Source: Candidatus Obscuribacter sp.
Lineage (GTDB): Bacteria > Cyanobacteriota > Vampirovibrionia > Obscuribacterales > Obscuribacteraceae
Length of the DNA stretch: 64,000 nucleotides
Reading direction: 5' to 3'
Assembly: GCA_016712465.1 (NCBI GenBank)
Contig: JADJQZ010000001.1
Span: 3,658,001 to 3,722,000, forward strand
Shown: piece by piece, positions 1 through 8,487 of the stretch
Layout: each line of letters starts with the position of its first letter
Position numbering within the stretch: the first letter of the stretch is position 1
The notes under the pieces: generated by a model
The model's database searches: none
What the model was told of the DNA's origin: nothing
Seen by the model: only the letters and a program-made list of their open reading frames with translations
Program-made: the position numbers and the translations under genes

Positions 1-1178
1 GTGGCAACCCCTCTTTCCTTCTGCTTCACCCCGGAGAGAACGAATTCATGCATGCAGGGCTGGCTGTGGGCCACCACAAAGTTTCTGGAGAGTTTGACCT
101 TGAGGTAGTTGGCGTTCAAGATGGCATCTTTGGAAACCTGATGGAGACCATTGCCGCCGTGGGCCAGGATGTAAGCGTAGGCCCGCACTAGAATGCCGAA
201 GTTACCATAGAAGCCTTTTACTTTTCCGATGGACTGAGGACGGTCGAAATCCCACTTGAAGCCGTTTGCTTCCTTTTTGATGACCGGCTTGGGCAGGAAG
301 GGTTCCAGAAGGTCGCGGCAGGCCACGGCACAGCCGCCCGGTCCGCCGCCGCCATGGGGTGTGGAAAAGGTCTTGTGCAGATTCAAGTGGCAGACATCGA
401 AGCCCATATCGCCGGGACGCACAATGCCCATGATGGCATTCAGATTGGCGCCGTCGTAATAGAGTAAGCCGCCGGCTTCGTGCACCAGGCGCTGCACTTC
501 CATAATATCTTCTTCGAACAAACCAAGTGTATTGGGGTTTGTCAGCATGATGGCCGCGGTATCGGGACCGAGCACTTTCTTGAGAGCATCAAGATCTACA
601 AGACCGCGATCGTTGCTCTTGATCTCAACCACATCAAAACCAATGAGAGCGGCGGTGGCGGGATTGGTACCATGGGCAGTATCAGGAACAATTACCTTCT
701 TACGCTTGGTCTCGCCTTTGGCTTCGAAATAAGCCTTGATCAAAAGCAAGCCGGTCATCTCGCCATGGGCGCCGGCAGCAGGCTGCAAGGTCACATGAGG
801 AAGTCCGACCACGGCCGAAATCGACCGTTCCAGATTATAGAGAAGTTCCAGGGCACCTTGAATCTGGTCTTGCGGTTGGTGAGGATGCAAGTCGCGGAAG
901 CCTTCCAGCGCGGCCATGGCATCATTAACCTTGGGATTGTATTTCATGGTGCAAGAACCAAGGGGATAAAAACCGGTATCGATGCAATGGTTCAAATGAG
1001 AAAGCCTTACGAAGTGGCGAACCGCATCCAACTCACCGACTTCCGGTAGAGCCGGCGGTTTTTCACGCAGAAACTTGGCGGGAATGAAGGAAGACAACTC
1101 CTTCACCGGCACCTGAGGTTTAGGCAAAATCTCGGCACGTCTTCCTGCTCTTGATTTTTCGTAAATTAGCTTTTCCAT
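1..1178 (-). CDS. gcvPB: Glycine dehydrogenase (decarboxylating) subunit 2, 3' end cut by window
   Basis: PLP-dependent P-protein subunit of the glycine cleavage system, which decarboxylates glycine and passes the aminomethyl group to the H-protein. The minus-strand reading frame begins MEKLIYEKSRAGRRAE and contains YPLGSCTMKYNP, AHGTNPATA and NLHKTFSTPHGGGGPG. The last motif holds the lysine that binds PLP. These motifs are typical of the two-subunit (PA/PB) form, so a separate gcvPA should lie elsewhere. The ATG at 1178 is preceded by AGGGGA. An overlapping out-of-frame ATG at 1183 was rejected. The C-terminus runs off the left edge of the window. Confidence 0.93.
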   Translation of the reverse strand, partial: MEKLIYEKSRAGRRAEILPKPQVPVKELSSFIPAKFLREKPPALPEVGELDAVRHFVRLSHLNHCIDTGFYPLGSCTMKYNPKVNDAMAALEGFRDLHPHQPQDQIQGALELLYNLERSISAVVGLPHVTLQPAAGAHGEMTGLLLIKAYFEAKGETKRKKVIVPDTAHGTNPATAALIGFDVVEIKSNDRGLVDLDALKKVLGPDTAAIMLTNPNTLGLFEEDIMEVQRLVHEAGGLLYYDGANLNAIMGIVRPGDMGFDVCHLNLHKTFSTPHGGGGPGGCAVACRDLLEPFLPKPVIKKEANGFKWDFDRPQSIGKVKGFYGNFGILVRAYAYILAHGGNGLHQVSKDAILNANYLKVKLSRNFVVAHSQPCMHEFVLSGVKQKERGVA

Positions 1179-1209
1179 TTCATTCCCCTGTTAACACCGG
1201 CCCCAAAAT

Positions 1210-1866
1210 TTAGTGTTCGAAAATATCTTTAAATCCCATCAAATCAAGTTCACAAACCGTCGGCAGCGCCTCACAAAGGCGACGGTGCAAGTCAAGCCGA
1301 CCTTCCCGCACCAGGAGGGCATGAATGCGCTCGTAAATAGGAAGCAAAACACGTACATCGTTGGCCGCATACTCCAACTGAGAATCAGTCAAATGAGGCT
1401 GAGCCCAATCACTTGTCTGGTCGGACTTATCGAGTTCGATGCCGAGCAATTCCCTGACCAACTCTTTTAGACTGTGGCGATCGGTATAGGTTCGCACCAG
1501 CTTGGAAGCAATCTTTGTACAGAAAACCGGATTGACGTCGATGCCCAGGTAATACTTCAGTACCGCCAGATCGAACCGGCCATAGTGAAAAAGCTTGGTG
1601 ACGGTGGGTGCATGGCAAAGAGTCTTGATATTGCTTTGAGCATCCGCACTCATCTTTTCCTTGTCGCTGTAGCGCACAAAACTGACGACGCCGTCTTCAT
1701 CGCATATCTGGATCAAACAGAGCCTGTCGCGGCGGATGATCAGTCCGCGAGTCTCGGTGTCGATTGCCACCACTTTCTTGGTCAAATAGTGCTCTAGCCG
1801 CTGATCGGGAATATCATCCTCGAAAAGATCGGGCTTCCGGTGCTTGACCAATACCTCAGACTTCAT
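1210..1866 (-). CDS. RNase D-like 3'-5' exonuclease (DEDDy), 218 aa
   Basis: Probable 3'-5' exoribonuclease acting on RNA 3' ends. The DEDDy signature is visible: AIDTETRGL (Exo I, D and E), HYGRFDLAVL (Exo II, D) and LEYAANDV (Exo III, Y and D). At 218 aa it is the short single-domain form without HRDC domains, as is common in cyanobacteria; E. coli RNase D is about 375 aa. The ATG at 1866 has GAGG five bases upstream. It sits between glcF and gcvPB on the same strand, with about 100 bp to glcF, so operon membership is uncertain. Confidence 0.82.
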   Translation of the reverse strand: MKSEVLVKHRKPDLFEDDIPDQRLEHYLTKKVVAIDTETRGLIIRRDRLCLIQICDEDGVVSFVRYSDKEKMSADAQSNIKTLCHAPTVTKLFHYGRFDLAVLKYYLGIDVNPVFCTKIASKLVRTYTDRHSLKELVRELLGIELDKSDQTSDWAQPHLTDSQLEYAANDVRVLLPIYERIHALLVREGRLDLHRRLCEALPTVCELDLMGFKDIFEH

Positions 1867-1970
1867 CAGACCTCTAATTTGCTTGCTTCAACAAAACAAA
1901 TTATAGAGGGATAAAACGGCTCAGCCCCAAAGATAGAGCGGTTCTAATAATGTTCTCGCTTACGAGAATC

Positions 1971-3296
1971 TCAGTCCCGGCAAAGTTCAGCCAGATGCTT
2001 GACCTTGACATTAAGACCTCTGGCCCGCACTCCCGCCTCCAGTTGCAGGAGACAGCCGGGATTGGCCGTAACCACCACCTCCGCACCGGAGGCCTGTAGG
2101 CTGTCCATCTTGGCTTCGAGAACCTGCAAGGAAAGCTCGGTATTAAGCAGATTATAGATACCGGCAGAACCACAGCAATGCTCGGCATCAGCCAGGGGCA
2201 CCCGCTTCAAACAACCTTCCGCGGCCAGCCGGTTCAAGACGGCTTCCGGCTCGGCCCTTACACCCTGGGCATGGGCAAGGTGGCAGGCGGCATGATATGC
2301 CACCCGGGGAGCCTCTTTAGCACCGCTCTCACGCTTCTGCGGCTGAGGGGGCAGATGGCTGGCCATAACCTGAGAAAAATCTTTCACCCGCCGGGAAAAC
2401 TGAGCAGCCCGGGCTCGCTCGGGCTCTCCCTCGGCAAAAAGGTGTTCATAGCCTTTCAGCATGGCGCCGCAACCGGCGGATGCAACCACAATTTCACCGC
2501 CGAGATTCTCAAAATGAGCCATGTTCTCTTTTGCCAACTGGCGGGCAATATCAACATCGCCGGCATGGAAGGCCAGGGCACCGCAGCAAGTCTGCCGGGG
2601 CAGATTACAAGTGAGACCGGCGCCAGCCAGGGCTTTCATCGCCGCATGATTAACCTGGTTATAGAAAATGTCCATGACGCAGCCCTGAAAGAACTGCACC
2701 GGCACAGGCTTTTCTGCCCCCTGCCCGGCCAGCCTGGCAGGCAAACTCTTGTGAACCGGTACTGCCGGAGTAAACTGCCGCCAGGAAGCAAGGCGACCAA
2801 GCCAGGTACCCTTGAGGAAAGGACAAAGCCTCACCAATACTTCCGGCAGGCGATCCAAAGAAAGACGCTGAACAAAGCGCACCGGTATGAAGAGCAAGCG
2901 CAGGAGCCCGTAATTACCCAGTAGGCGAAAGAAAAGGCGCATGGCTGTGCGGGCAGGCCAACTGCGCCTGGCGGCCAGAGCCGGCCGCACCTGCTCCAGT
3001 ATCGACTCGTATTGCACCCCTGAGGGGCAAGCAGTCTGACAGCCCAGACAGCCCAGGCATGTAGAAAGATGATCGAGGGCTCGCTCTACCTGCCCGCCCT
3101 GGCTCTTCATTACGGCATAGATTCTGCCCCGGGGCGATTGACTTTCGTGTCCGGTGGCCAGATAGGTAGGACAGGCCGGCAGACACAAGCCACAATGAAT
3201 GCAGGCGGACAGTAGATCCGGTGCCACTTGCAAATTAAACAAGTTAATCGGCCCGTCGCAAGCGCCTTCCAATTTGCAGTCGGAGGCTTCCTTCAT
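1971..3296 (-). CDS. glcF: Glycolate oxidase iron-sulfur subunit GlcF
   Basis: Iron-sulfur subunit of the glycolate/lactate-type oxidase, passing electrons from the flavin subunits towards the membrane quinone pool. Two 4Fe-4S motifs lie near the N-terminus (CIHCGLCLPACP and CLGCLGCQTACP), followed by two CCG (heterodisulfide-reductase-like) domains with TCCGALAFHAGD and EHCCGSAGIYNLL. Its length of 441 aa is close to the E. coli GlcF length of about 407 aa. The start ATG overlaps the stop of glcE as ATGA (3293-3296), indicating translational coupling. No glcD is present in the window. Confidence 0.88.
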   Translation of the reverse strand: MKEASDCKLEGACDGPINLFNLQVAPDLLSACIHCGLCLPACPTYLATGHESQSPRGRIYAVMKSQGGQVERALDHLSTCLGCLGCQTACPSGVQYESILEQVRPALAARRSWPARTAMRLFFRLLGNYGLLRLLFIPVRFVQRLSLDRLPEVLVRLCPFLKGTWLGRLASWRQFTPAVPVHKSLPARLAGQGAEKPVPVQFFQGCVMDIFYNQVNHAAMKALAGAGLTCNLPRQTCCGALAFHAGDVDIARQLAKENMAHFENLGGEIVVASAGCGAMLKGYEHLFAEGEPERARAAQFSRRVKDFSQVMASHLPPQPQKRESGAKEAPRVAYHAACHLAHAQGVRAEPEAVLNRLAAEGCLKRVPLADAEHCCGSAGIYNLLNTELSLQVLEAKMDSLQASGAEVVVTANPGCLLQLEAGVRARGLNVKVKHLAELCRD

Positions 3297-4645
3297 GGTT
3301 CGATGGCTCCCACCCGGCTAAGGCGAGACTTTTCCGCCCAGACAAAAGGATGGAAGCGTCGCCGGGGATCAAGTCCGTGTTCCAGACTACCGACAATGGA
3401 CGCCCCCATTTTCTGAGGAGGCGAGGCAAGAGTTTCACCACCAGTAGTATCAATGAGGCGACCAGCCACTCGCTTCATAATGGAAAAATTCTCCCACCGA
3501 AAGAACTCGCGCCTGGCCGGAGAAAAAGTTTCTATTTCTTGCTTCCAGAGCCTCAAAGCCTCAGTCAAATAATACTCCGCTGCTTCCATGGCGGCAAGCC
3601 AATTCGTCTCTTGCGAGTAAGAGCTACAATCAATGATAAGTCTACCCGTGGCCGGTCTCACCCGCACCGACCAGCTATCAACCTCGGCTCCCGGTCCTAT
3701 TCCCGGTCCTATTCTCGCTCGAATAAGGCTCAGATGGCGAAGCACGAAAGCCAGCCCCTCCAGGGAAAGAAAGACCTCCAGGCGCTCCAGAGCGGCAGCG
3801 TCAAAGCTCACCTCTTCCACATCTTCACCTGGGCACTGTTTAAGGAGCAAGCCCTCGGCTGAAGCCAACTTTGCGAGCAATCCCTTCAGTTCTTCCACCA
3901 TCGGTGTCGGTCCATCCAATCCGATATAGAGGCTGAATTCTCCTTGCTCACCCTGCACCAACTCCAAAATGTAAGGATTGATACCGCTTGCCAAAAGCCT
4001 GGAGGAAAAATGCAAAAGCTCCAGCACCGGGCCCTGGGCCAGGAATAAAACGGCAGCTTCCGCTCTGGCGAAAAGCCGCAGGTAAACCAGATAAGGCAGT
4101 GCCAGCCGACCGGAGCCCACAAACAATTTGCTTACGTCATAGCCGGTGACGTTCTTCACCACCCTGCCACCACATTTAGTGCGGCGCCCTTGAGTATCTA
4201 GAAATTCGAAACCGAGGACATTGGAGCGCAACTGCCCGTAACCCGACTCACAAGCCCCAGAGTCTCCCAGTGCCATTAGTTGAGCGAGACTAAGATCGTC
4301 GTAAACCCTTGATACCGGAAAGATCTGCTTTTGCGCTGAAAGAACTCGCCTCAGTTCAAAAACCGTAATTCCGCACTGCACGCCCATAACCAAATCCGAT
4401 ACCACATTCTCAGTTACGGCCGAGAGCTTTTTCATATCAACAAAGACTGTGTCAGTGGCAAGCAGGCTCTTCAACTTCGGGTCGTAGTAAGGCACCAGAG
4501 CCGCCTCACTGAATATGTGGAAGAGATTAGCCAGCTCATCCACAGATGCCGGCTGCACCAGGAACCAGTTGACATCAGTGTCGGCGCCGGCAAAGGACGC
4601 AGCCGAACCGCGCTCCATCACATTGCATATATCTTCAAGACCCAT
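3293..4645 (-). CDS. glcE: Glycolate oxidase FAD-binding subunit GlcE-like
   Basis: FAD-binding (PCMH-type) subunit that would work with GlcD and GlcF to oxidise glycolate or a related 2-hydroxy acid. The motif GGRVVKNVTGYDVSKL is characteristic of GlcE, with AQLMALGDSGACESGYGQL before it in the FAD domain. The open frame extends upstream to 4837, but that would run into the divergent csaB. The ATG at 4645 (MGLEDICNVMERG) has GTGGAAA upstream and gives about 450 aa, longer than E. coli GlcE (~350 aa). Only about 75 bp separate it from csaB, so divergent promoters must lie there. Confidence 0.78.
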   Translation of the reverse strand: MGLEDICNVMERGSAASFAGADTDVNWFLVQPASVDELANLFHIFSEAALVPYYDPKLKSLLATDTVFVDMKKLSAVTENVVSDLVMGVQCGITVFELRRVLSAQKQIFPVSRVYDDLSLAQLMALGDSGACESGYGQLRSNVLGFEFLDTQGRRTKCGGRVVKNVTGYDVSKLFVGSGRLALPYLVYLRLFARAEAAVLFLAQGPVLELLHFSSRLLASGINPYILELVQGEQGEFSLYIGLDGPTPMVEELKGLLAKLASAEGLLLKQCPGEDVEEVSFDAAALERLEVFLSLEGLAFVLRHLSLIRARIGPGIGPGAEVDSWSVRVRPATGRLIIDCSSYSQETNWLAAMEAAEYYLTEALRLWKQEIETFSPARREFFRWENFSIMKRVAGRLIDTTGGETLASPPQKMGASIVGSLEHGLDPRRRFHPFVWAEKSRLSRVGAIEP

Positions 4646-4719
4646 AAGATATTTCCACTCAGGCACTAGCACTAATATTAGCCGAAAACTGCTAGAATCA
4701 ACCTGAAGTAAAGCTAGAA

Positions 4720-5844
4720 GTGGCAGTGTTTGTGCGGCAACTAATCGTCGTCTCAGGATATTACGGGTTCGACAATTTAGGCGATGAAGCCATCTTGGAA
4801 GAACTGGTGCGGGAACTAAAAAGCCTTTGGCCGGCAAAGGATATAGTCATACTTTCCCAAAATCCTGAGAGCACCGCGGCCCGCTTTGGCGTGAGAGCGC
4901 AAAACCGCTGGCAGCTATCTGAAATAGCGGTCTTGCTCAGGCAGTGTAAACTGTTTATAAGCGGCGGCGGCGGACTATTCCAGGACAGTGAATCAGTCAA
5001 GTCGGTGATTTATTACGGCGGACTTATTTCCCTGGCCACCCTCTGCGGCGCCCCCACACTCATCTATGCCCAGGGTCTTGGTCCTCTCAAAAGTGCTCTG
5101 GGAAAAGCCCTGACCCGCTTCTCACTGGTACAAGCAAAACAAATCTCGGTGCGTGATGAGACTTCACTAAACCTATTGAAAGAATGGGGGCTGGCAAATG
5201 TTTCACAGCGCACCGGCGATCCCGTCTGGCTGCTCCCCAGGGCCGAGCTTGAACAAGACCTGATGGAGCCCATTGAGAACTGTAAGAGAAGCGGTGACAA
5301 GCTTGTGGGACTTTCGCTGAGAGACGGCGGCGGCTTCAGCTTACGACATATAGAAAGCCTGGCTATAGCCATGCACAAGCAGCTCTCCCCGCAATATAGA
5401 CTGATGCCCCTGCCCTTGCAGGCCAATCAAGACGAAAAACCCCTGGAGCAGTTCCAGGCAATCTGGCTGGAATTGGGCGGCAAGCTTGTAAAACCGAATT
5501 TGCTCAAAATAGAAAAACCAAGCCAATGGTTAAGCTTAATCGCCAACCTGGACCTGCTCGTCGGCATGAGGCTGCACTCCCTGATCATGGCGCTCTCCTC
5601 CCAGGTGCCGGTGGTGGGCATTTCCTATGACCCCAAGGTCAAACATGTGCTCGACTATTTCCAACAACCATCCCTGCCCTATGAGACGGCCACACAAGTA
5701 GATCAAGATGCCTGGGAAGCTACCCTGGCCAGGCAGGCAAAGGCAGAACCGCAAGGGCGCCGAATCATTGAAGAGCGGCTGGCGACAGCCAGGGAGGGCG
5801 CTTGTCAGAACCAGTTACTTATCGCTAAAATGCTCTCTTCCTGA
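4720..5844 (+). CDS. csaB: Polysaccharide pyruvyl transferase CsaB
   Basis: Transfers pyruvate ketals from PEP to cell-wall polysaccharide. In other bacteria this creates the ligand for S-layer-homology (SLH) proteins. Family signs are the N-terminal GYYGFDNLGDEAILEELVREL stretch (first residues of the Rossmann-like half), the glycine-rich FISGGGGLFQD, and the C-terminal VGMRLHSLIMA and VVGISYDPKVKHVLD. The 374-aa length is normal for CsaB. The start is a GTG at 4720; two in-frame GTGs follow at 4726 and 4732, so the exact start is uncertain. It is the first gene of a likely csaB-wecG/tagA-mrnC operon. Confidence 0.88.
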   Translation: MAVFVRQLIVVSGYYGFDNLGDEAILEELVRELKSLWPAKDIVILSQNPESTAARFGVRAQNRWQLSEIAVLLRQCKLFISGGGGLFQDSESVKSVIYYGGLISLATLCGAPTLIYAQGLGPLKSALGKALTRFSLVQAKQISVRDETSLNLLKEWGLANVSQRTGDPVWLLPRAELEQDLMEPIENCKRSGDKLVGLSLRDGGGFSLRHIESLAIAMHKQLSPQYRLMPLPLQANQDEKPLEQFQAIWLELGGKLVKPNLLKIEKPSQWLSLIANLDLLVGMRLHSLIMALSSQVPVVGISYDPKVKHVLDYFQQPSLPYETATQVDQDAWEATLARQAKAEPQGRRIIEERLATAREGACQNQLLIAKMLSS

Positions 5845-5889
5845 ACATGAGTTCAAAAGCCAGTCACCTTCACCACCGGCAGTACCACA

Positions 5890-6744
5890 GTGAATACCAA
5901 CGTCAGCTCCAACCATTGCCAAACTATTAACCGCGCCTTCGTGCTGGGCTATCCCGTCGATCTGGTCGATATGCCCACGGCCATAAGCCTGATGGAAGGC
6001 TTCTGGCAGAGCAAATGCGGAATGCACGTCGTCACACTCAATGCCGAGATGACCATGCAGTCTATCAACAACAAAGAACTGGGCGACATAATCAAAAAAG
6101 CCGACCTGATAGTACCGGATGGCGCCGGCGTGGTCCTCTCCTTGAAAAACCGCGGCGGCATATGCGCTCAGGCAGGACGCCTGCCCGGTATCGAACTGGC
6201 CCAGAAAGCCCTGGAGTCGGCAGCGGCACGGGGAGAGAAAGTGGCCCTCCTGGGTGGACGACCGGAAGTGATGGAAAAGCTCAAGGAAATACTGCCGCAA
6301 AAGCACCCGGGGCTAAACGTAGTTGCTTATCAAAACGGCTACTTCAAAGCCGATCAGGAAGCATCAGTAATGTCCGCTCTGGCAGCCCTGAAACCAGGTC
6401 TGGTACTGGTAGCCCTCGGCGTACCGAGACAGGAATTCGTCATCGACAAATATCGCCAGCTCTTTCCAGAGGCAGTCATGGTGGGAGTGGGCGGCTCCTT
6501 TGATGTCTGGACAGGCTTTGTCCAGCGAGCCCCCGTTTCTTATCAAAAGCTTCATTTAGAGTGGCTCTACAGACTGCAGAAAGAACCATGGCGTTTCAAA
6601 CGCATGGCCGGTACCTTACCAGTATTCGCGCTCAAAGCCCTTTTCGAAAATCTGACCGGCAAGTACCTGCCCGCCGAGCTTCGCTCCCCCCTCAAGCTGA
6701 CTGAAAATTCAGCCGCCGGGCTGGACTCCAAGAATGCTATTTAA
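5890..6744 (+). CDS. WecG/TagA/CpsF family glycosyltransferase
   Basis: Family GT26 glycosyltransferase, probably adding ManNAc(A) or a related sugar to an undecaprenyl-linked intermediate of a cell-wall polymer. Recognisable segments are VDMPTAISLMEGF near the N-terminus, TLNAEMTMQS, LIVPDGAGVVL (the active-site region with its conserved Asp), VALLGGRPEVMEKL, and VGVGGSFDVWTG followed by RAP. The 284-aa length is slightly above the ~245 aa of TagA and leaves a C-terminal tail that may bind membrane. It starts with GTG. Pairing with csaB suggests the product polymer may be the one that is pyruvylated (inference). Confidence 0.85.
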   Translation: MNTNVSSNHCQTINRAFVLGYPVDLVDMPTAISLMEGFWQSKCGMHVVTLNAEMTMQSINNKELGDIIKKADLIVPDGAGVVLSLKNRGGICAQAGRLPGIELAQKALESAAARGEKVALLGGRPEVMEKLKEILPQKHPGLNVVAYQNGYFKADQEASVMSALAALKPGLVLVALGVPRQEFVIDKYRQLFPEAVMVGVGGSFDVWTGFVQRAPVSYQKLHLEWLYRLQKEPWRFKRMAGTLPVFALKALFENLTGKYLPAELRSPLKLTENSAAGLDSKNAI

Positions 6745-7204
6745 CCTGGGCTTCAGACCCGATCTAAATAAGATTGAAAGGCTGCGCCTGGTAAAAGAAA
6801 TCGATCTGCGCAGCCTGGCCCACCTGGGAGACGCGGTATTCGAATTGCATGAGAGAGAGCGAGAGTTGCTGCAACAAGCAACGGTTAAGAGCCTGCACAA
6901 CAAAGTTGTGGGCCGGGTAAACTCTAAAGAACAAGCCAGACTGCTGGTCAATCTCAAGCCCCTGCTCACGGAAGCGGAACAGGACATCGTCAGACGAGCC
7001 AGGAATCTCAAGGTCTCAGGCTTCAGACGCAATGTCGAGCAATCCGTAATGCGGCAGGCCACGGCTTTTGAAGCCCTAATAGGCTTCCTCTATCTAACCG
7101 ACGAAGCACGCCTCCAGGAACTTCTTGAGCTAACCTCTCAGGAAACGCCTCTGGACGGAATCAGAAACCCCGAGCCGGAAGCTAATTTCGAAAGTGAAAC
7201 TTAA
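6734..7204 (+). CDS. mrnC: Mini-ribonuclease III (MrnC)
   Basis: RNase III-type nuclease domain without a dsRNA-binding domain, which in other bacteria matures 23S rRNA ends. Signature segments are RSLAHLGDAVFELHERER (the equivalent of the RNase III catalytic motif), SLHNKVVGRVNSKEQARLL and RQATAFEALIGFLYLTD with the second acidic cluster. The 156-aa length fits the family (~130-150 aa). Its ATG at 6734 lies inside the end of the preceding glycosyltransferase gene (11-bp overlap), so translation is probably coupled. Confidence 0.87.
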   Translation: MLFNLGFRPDLNKIERLRLVKEIDLRSLAHLGDAVFELHERERELLQQATVKSLHNKVVGRVNSKEQARLLVNLKPLLTEAEQDIVRRARNLKVSGFRRNVEQSVMRQATAFEALIGFLYLTDEARLQELLELTSQETPLDGIRNPEPEANFESET

Positions 7205-7379
7205 GATTTGCCTTGACGAACCGTAAGAAGGCGGCAAACCGGCGGTAGAGATTGCAGCCTGGCCCCTCTTAAATCTTAAGGATAGCTTGTATTGCCTCCC
7301 AGCATTTCTAACTAGTGTTACCTTAAACCTCAGGGGCGCATGAGCATCCCGCGGCTATCTCCCCCCCAAGTTAAACAAA
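7205..7379. other. Intergenic gap upstream of PAS histidine kinase
   Basis: About 175 bp without a convincing gene. It must hold the promoter of the kinase/receiver operon, but I see no strong -35/-10 pair and no clear Shine-Dalgarno just before the ATG at 7380. Confidence 0.4.
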
Positions 7380-8486
7380 ATGTCTCTGCAAACGGAAGAA
7401 ATCTACCGTACCCTCCTTTTGTACTCGGCCGATGCTGTGATCGTCACAAATCCGGCCGGCATCATCACCACGACCAATCCTTCTTTCGCCAAGCTGGTAG
7501 GCAGCCCCATTGAAGAGTTGATCGGCAGCCCTCTTGATTCAATTGTGGTTGCCGACTGGCAGGAAGCGGAAGAATCAGAAAACGGCAAAGAACAGTCAAA
7601 GCAGGAAGAAGAGGAGGAATCGGCCCTCAAGACCGTAACCGTCTTGACCAGAGTCGGCACCGAGTTTGTCATGCCGGCGGCCCACTTCCCTGTCTACCAC
7701 GATACGAAGAAAGCCGAGCTGGCCGGTTACCTGACCATCATCTATGTCATCCAGGCCAACTCCCTGCAACAAGCCCAGACGGAATTCGTCAGCACCGTAT
7801 CCCACGAATTGCGCACGCCCCTCACCAGTATCAAAGGCTTCGCCGATACAATTCTAAGAGCCGGCGAGAGGCTGGATAGCTCCCAGCAAAGACGCTATGT
7901 GGGCATCATCAAAGATCAAGCAGACCGCCTCACCCGACTGGTGGAAGACCTTCTGGCCGTCTCCAGACTGGAGTCAAAGAAGTTACAACTCACCATTCGC
8001 GCCATCGATATTCGCGAAGCCATCGAAAGAGTGCAACAAAACCTCTCCGATAAAGCCAAAAAGCATACGGTCATAATTCAGGTACCGCCGGGCTTGACGC
8101 CGGTATGGGCCGATGCGGATCGGCTGGAACAAATACTCACCAACCTGGTGGACAATGCCATCAAGTATTCACCGGCCGACACCACCGTCACTATCTCGGC
8201 CAAAGGCATACAGGGCACCCCCGAATTGGTCGAATTCTCGGTAGCAGATCAGGGCGTGGGCATACCGGAAGAACATCTGCCTCAGGTCTTTTCAAAATTC
8301 GGCAGACTGGATAATCCCCTGGTCAGACAGACCGAAGGCACCGGACTGGGGCTCTACATCACCCGCTCACTAGTACTGGCTCTGGGTGGACAAATCACTG
8401 TCGAGAGCGTACCGGGCGGCACCACTTTCACAGTGCGTCTGCCGGCAGCGACCCCGGAACAACAAGCAGCAAGAGGTAGGGGTTAA
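7380..8486 (+). CDS. Soluble PAS-domain sensor histidine kinase
   Basis: Cytoplasmic two-component sensor kinase of 368 aa with no membrane segment. Residues 8-~125 form a PAS domain (YSADAVIVTNPAGIITTTN). It is interrupted by a very acidic stretch at about 60-82, rich in Glu and Gln. HisKA follows, with the phosphorylatable His142 in STVSHELRTPLTS. The HATPase_c domain has the N box NLVDNAIKYSP, G1 box DQGVGIPEE, F box FSKFGR and G2 box GTGLGLYITRS. All catalytic boxes look intact. It overlaps the control region of the next gene with a 1-bp gap, so the two are one operon and the downstream protein is the natural candidate partner. Confidence 0.9.
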   Translation: MSLQTEEIYRTLLLYSADAVIVTNPAGIITTTNPSFAKLVGSPIEELIGSPLDSIVVADWQEAEESENGKEQSKQEEEEESALKTVTVLTRVGTEFVMPAAHFPVYHDTKKAELAGYLTIIYVIQANSLQQAQTEFVSTVSHELRTPLTSIKGFADTILRAGERLDSSQQRRYVGIIKDQADRLTRLVEDLLAVSRLESKKLQLTIRAIDIREAIERVQQNLSDKAKKHTVIIQVPPGLTPVWADADRLEQILTNLVDNAIKYSPADTTVTISAKGIQGTPELVEFSVADQGVGIPEEHLPQVFSKFGRLDNPLVRQTEGTGLGLYITRSLVLALGGQITVESVPGGTTFTVRLPAATPEQQAARGRG

Positions 8487-8487
8487 G

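Noticed and set aside
2178..2924. 248-codon frame antisense to glcF
   Set aside because: Opposes the conserved CCG domains of GlcF; no ribosome-binding site.
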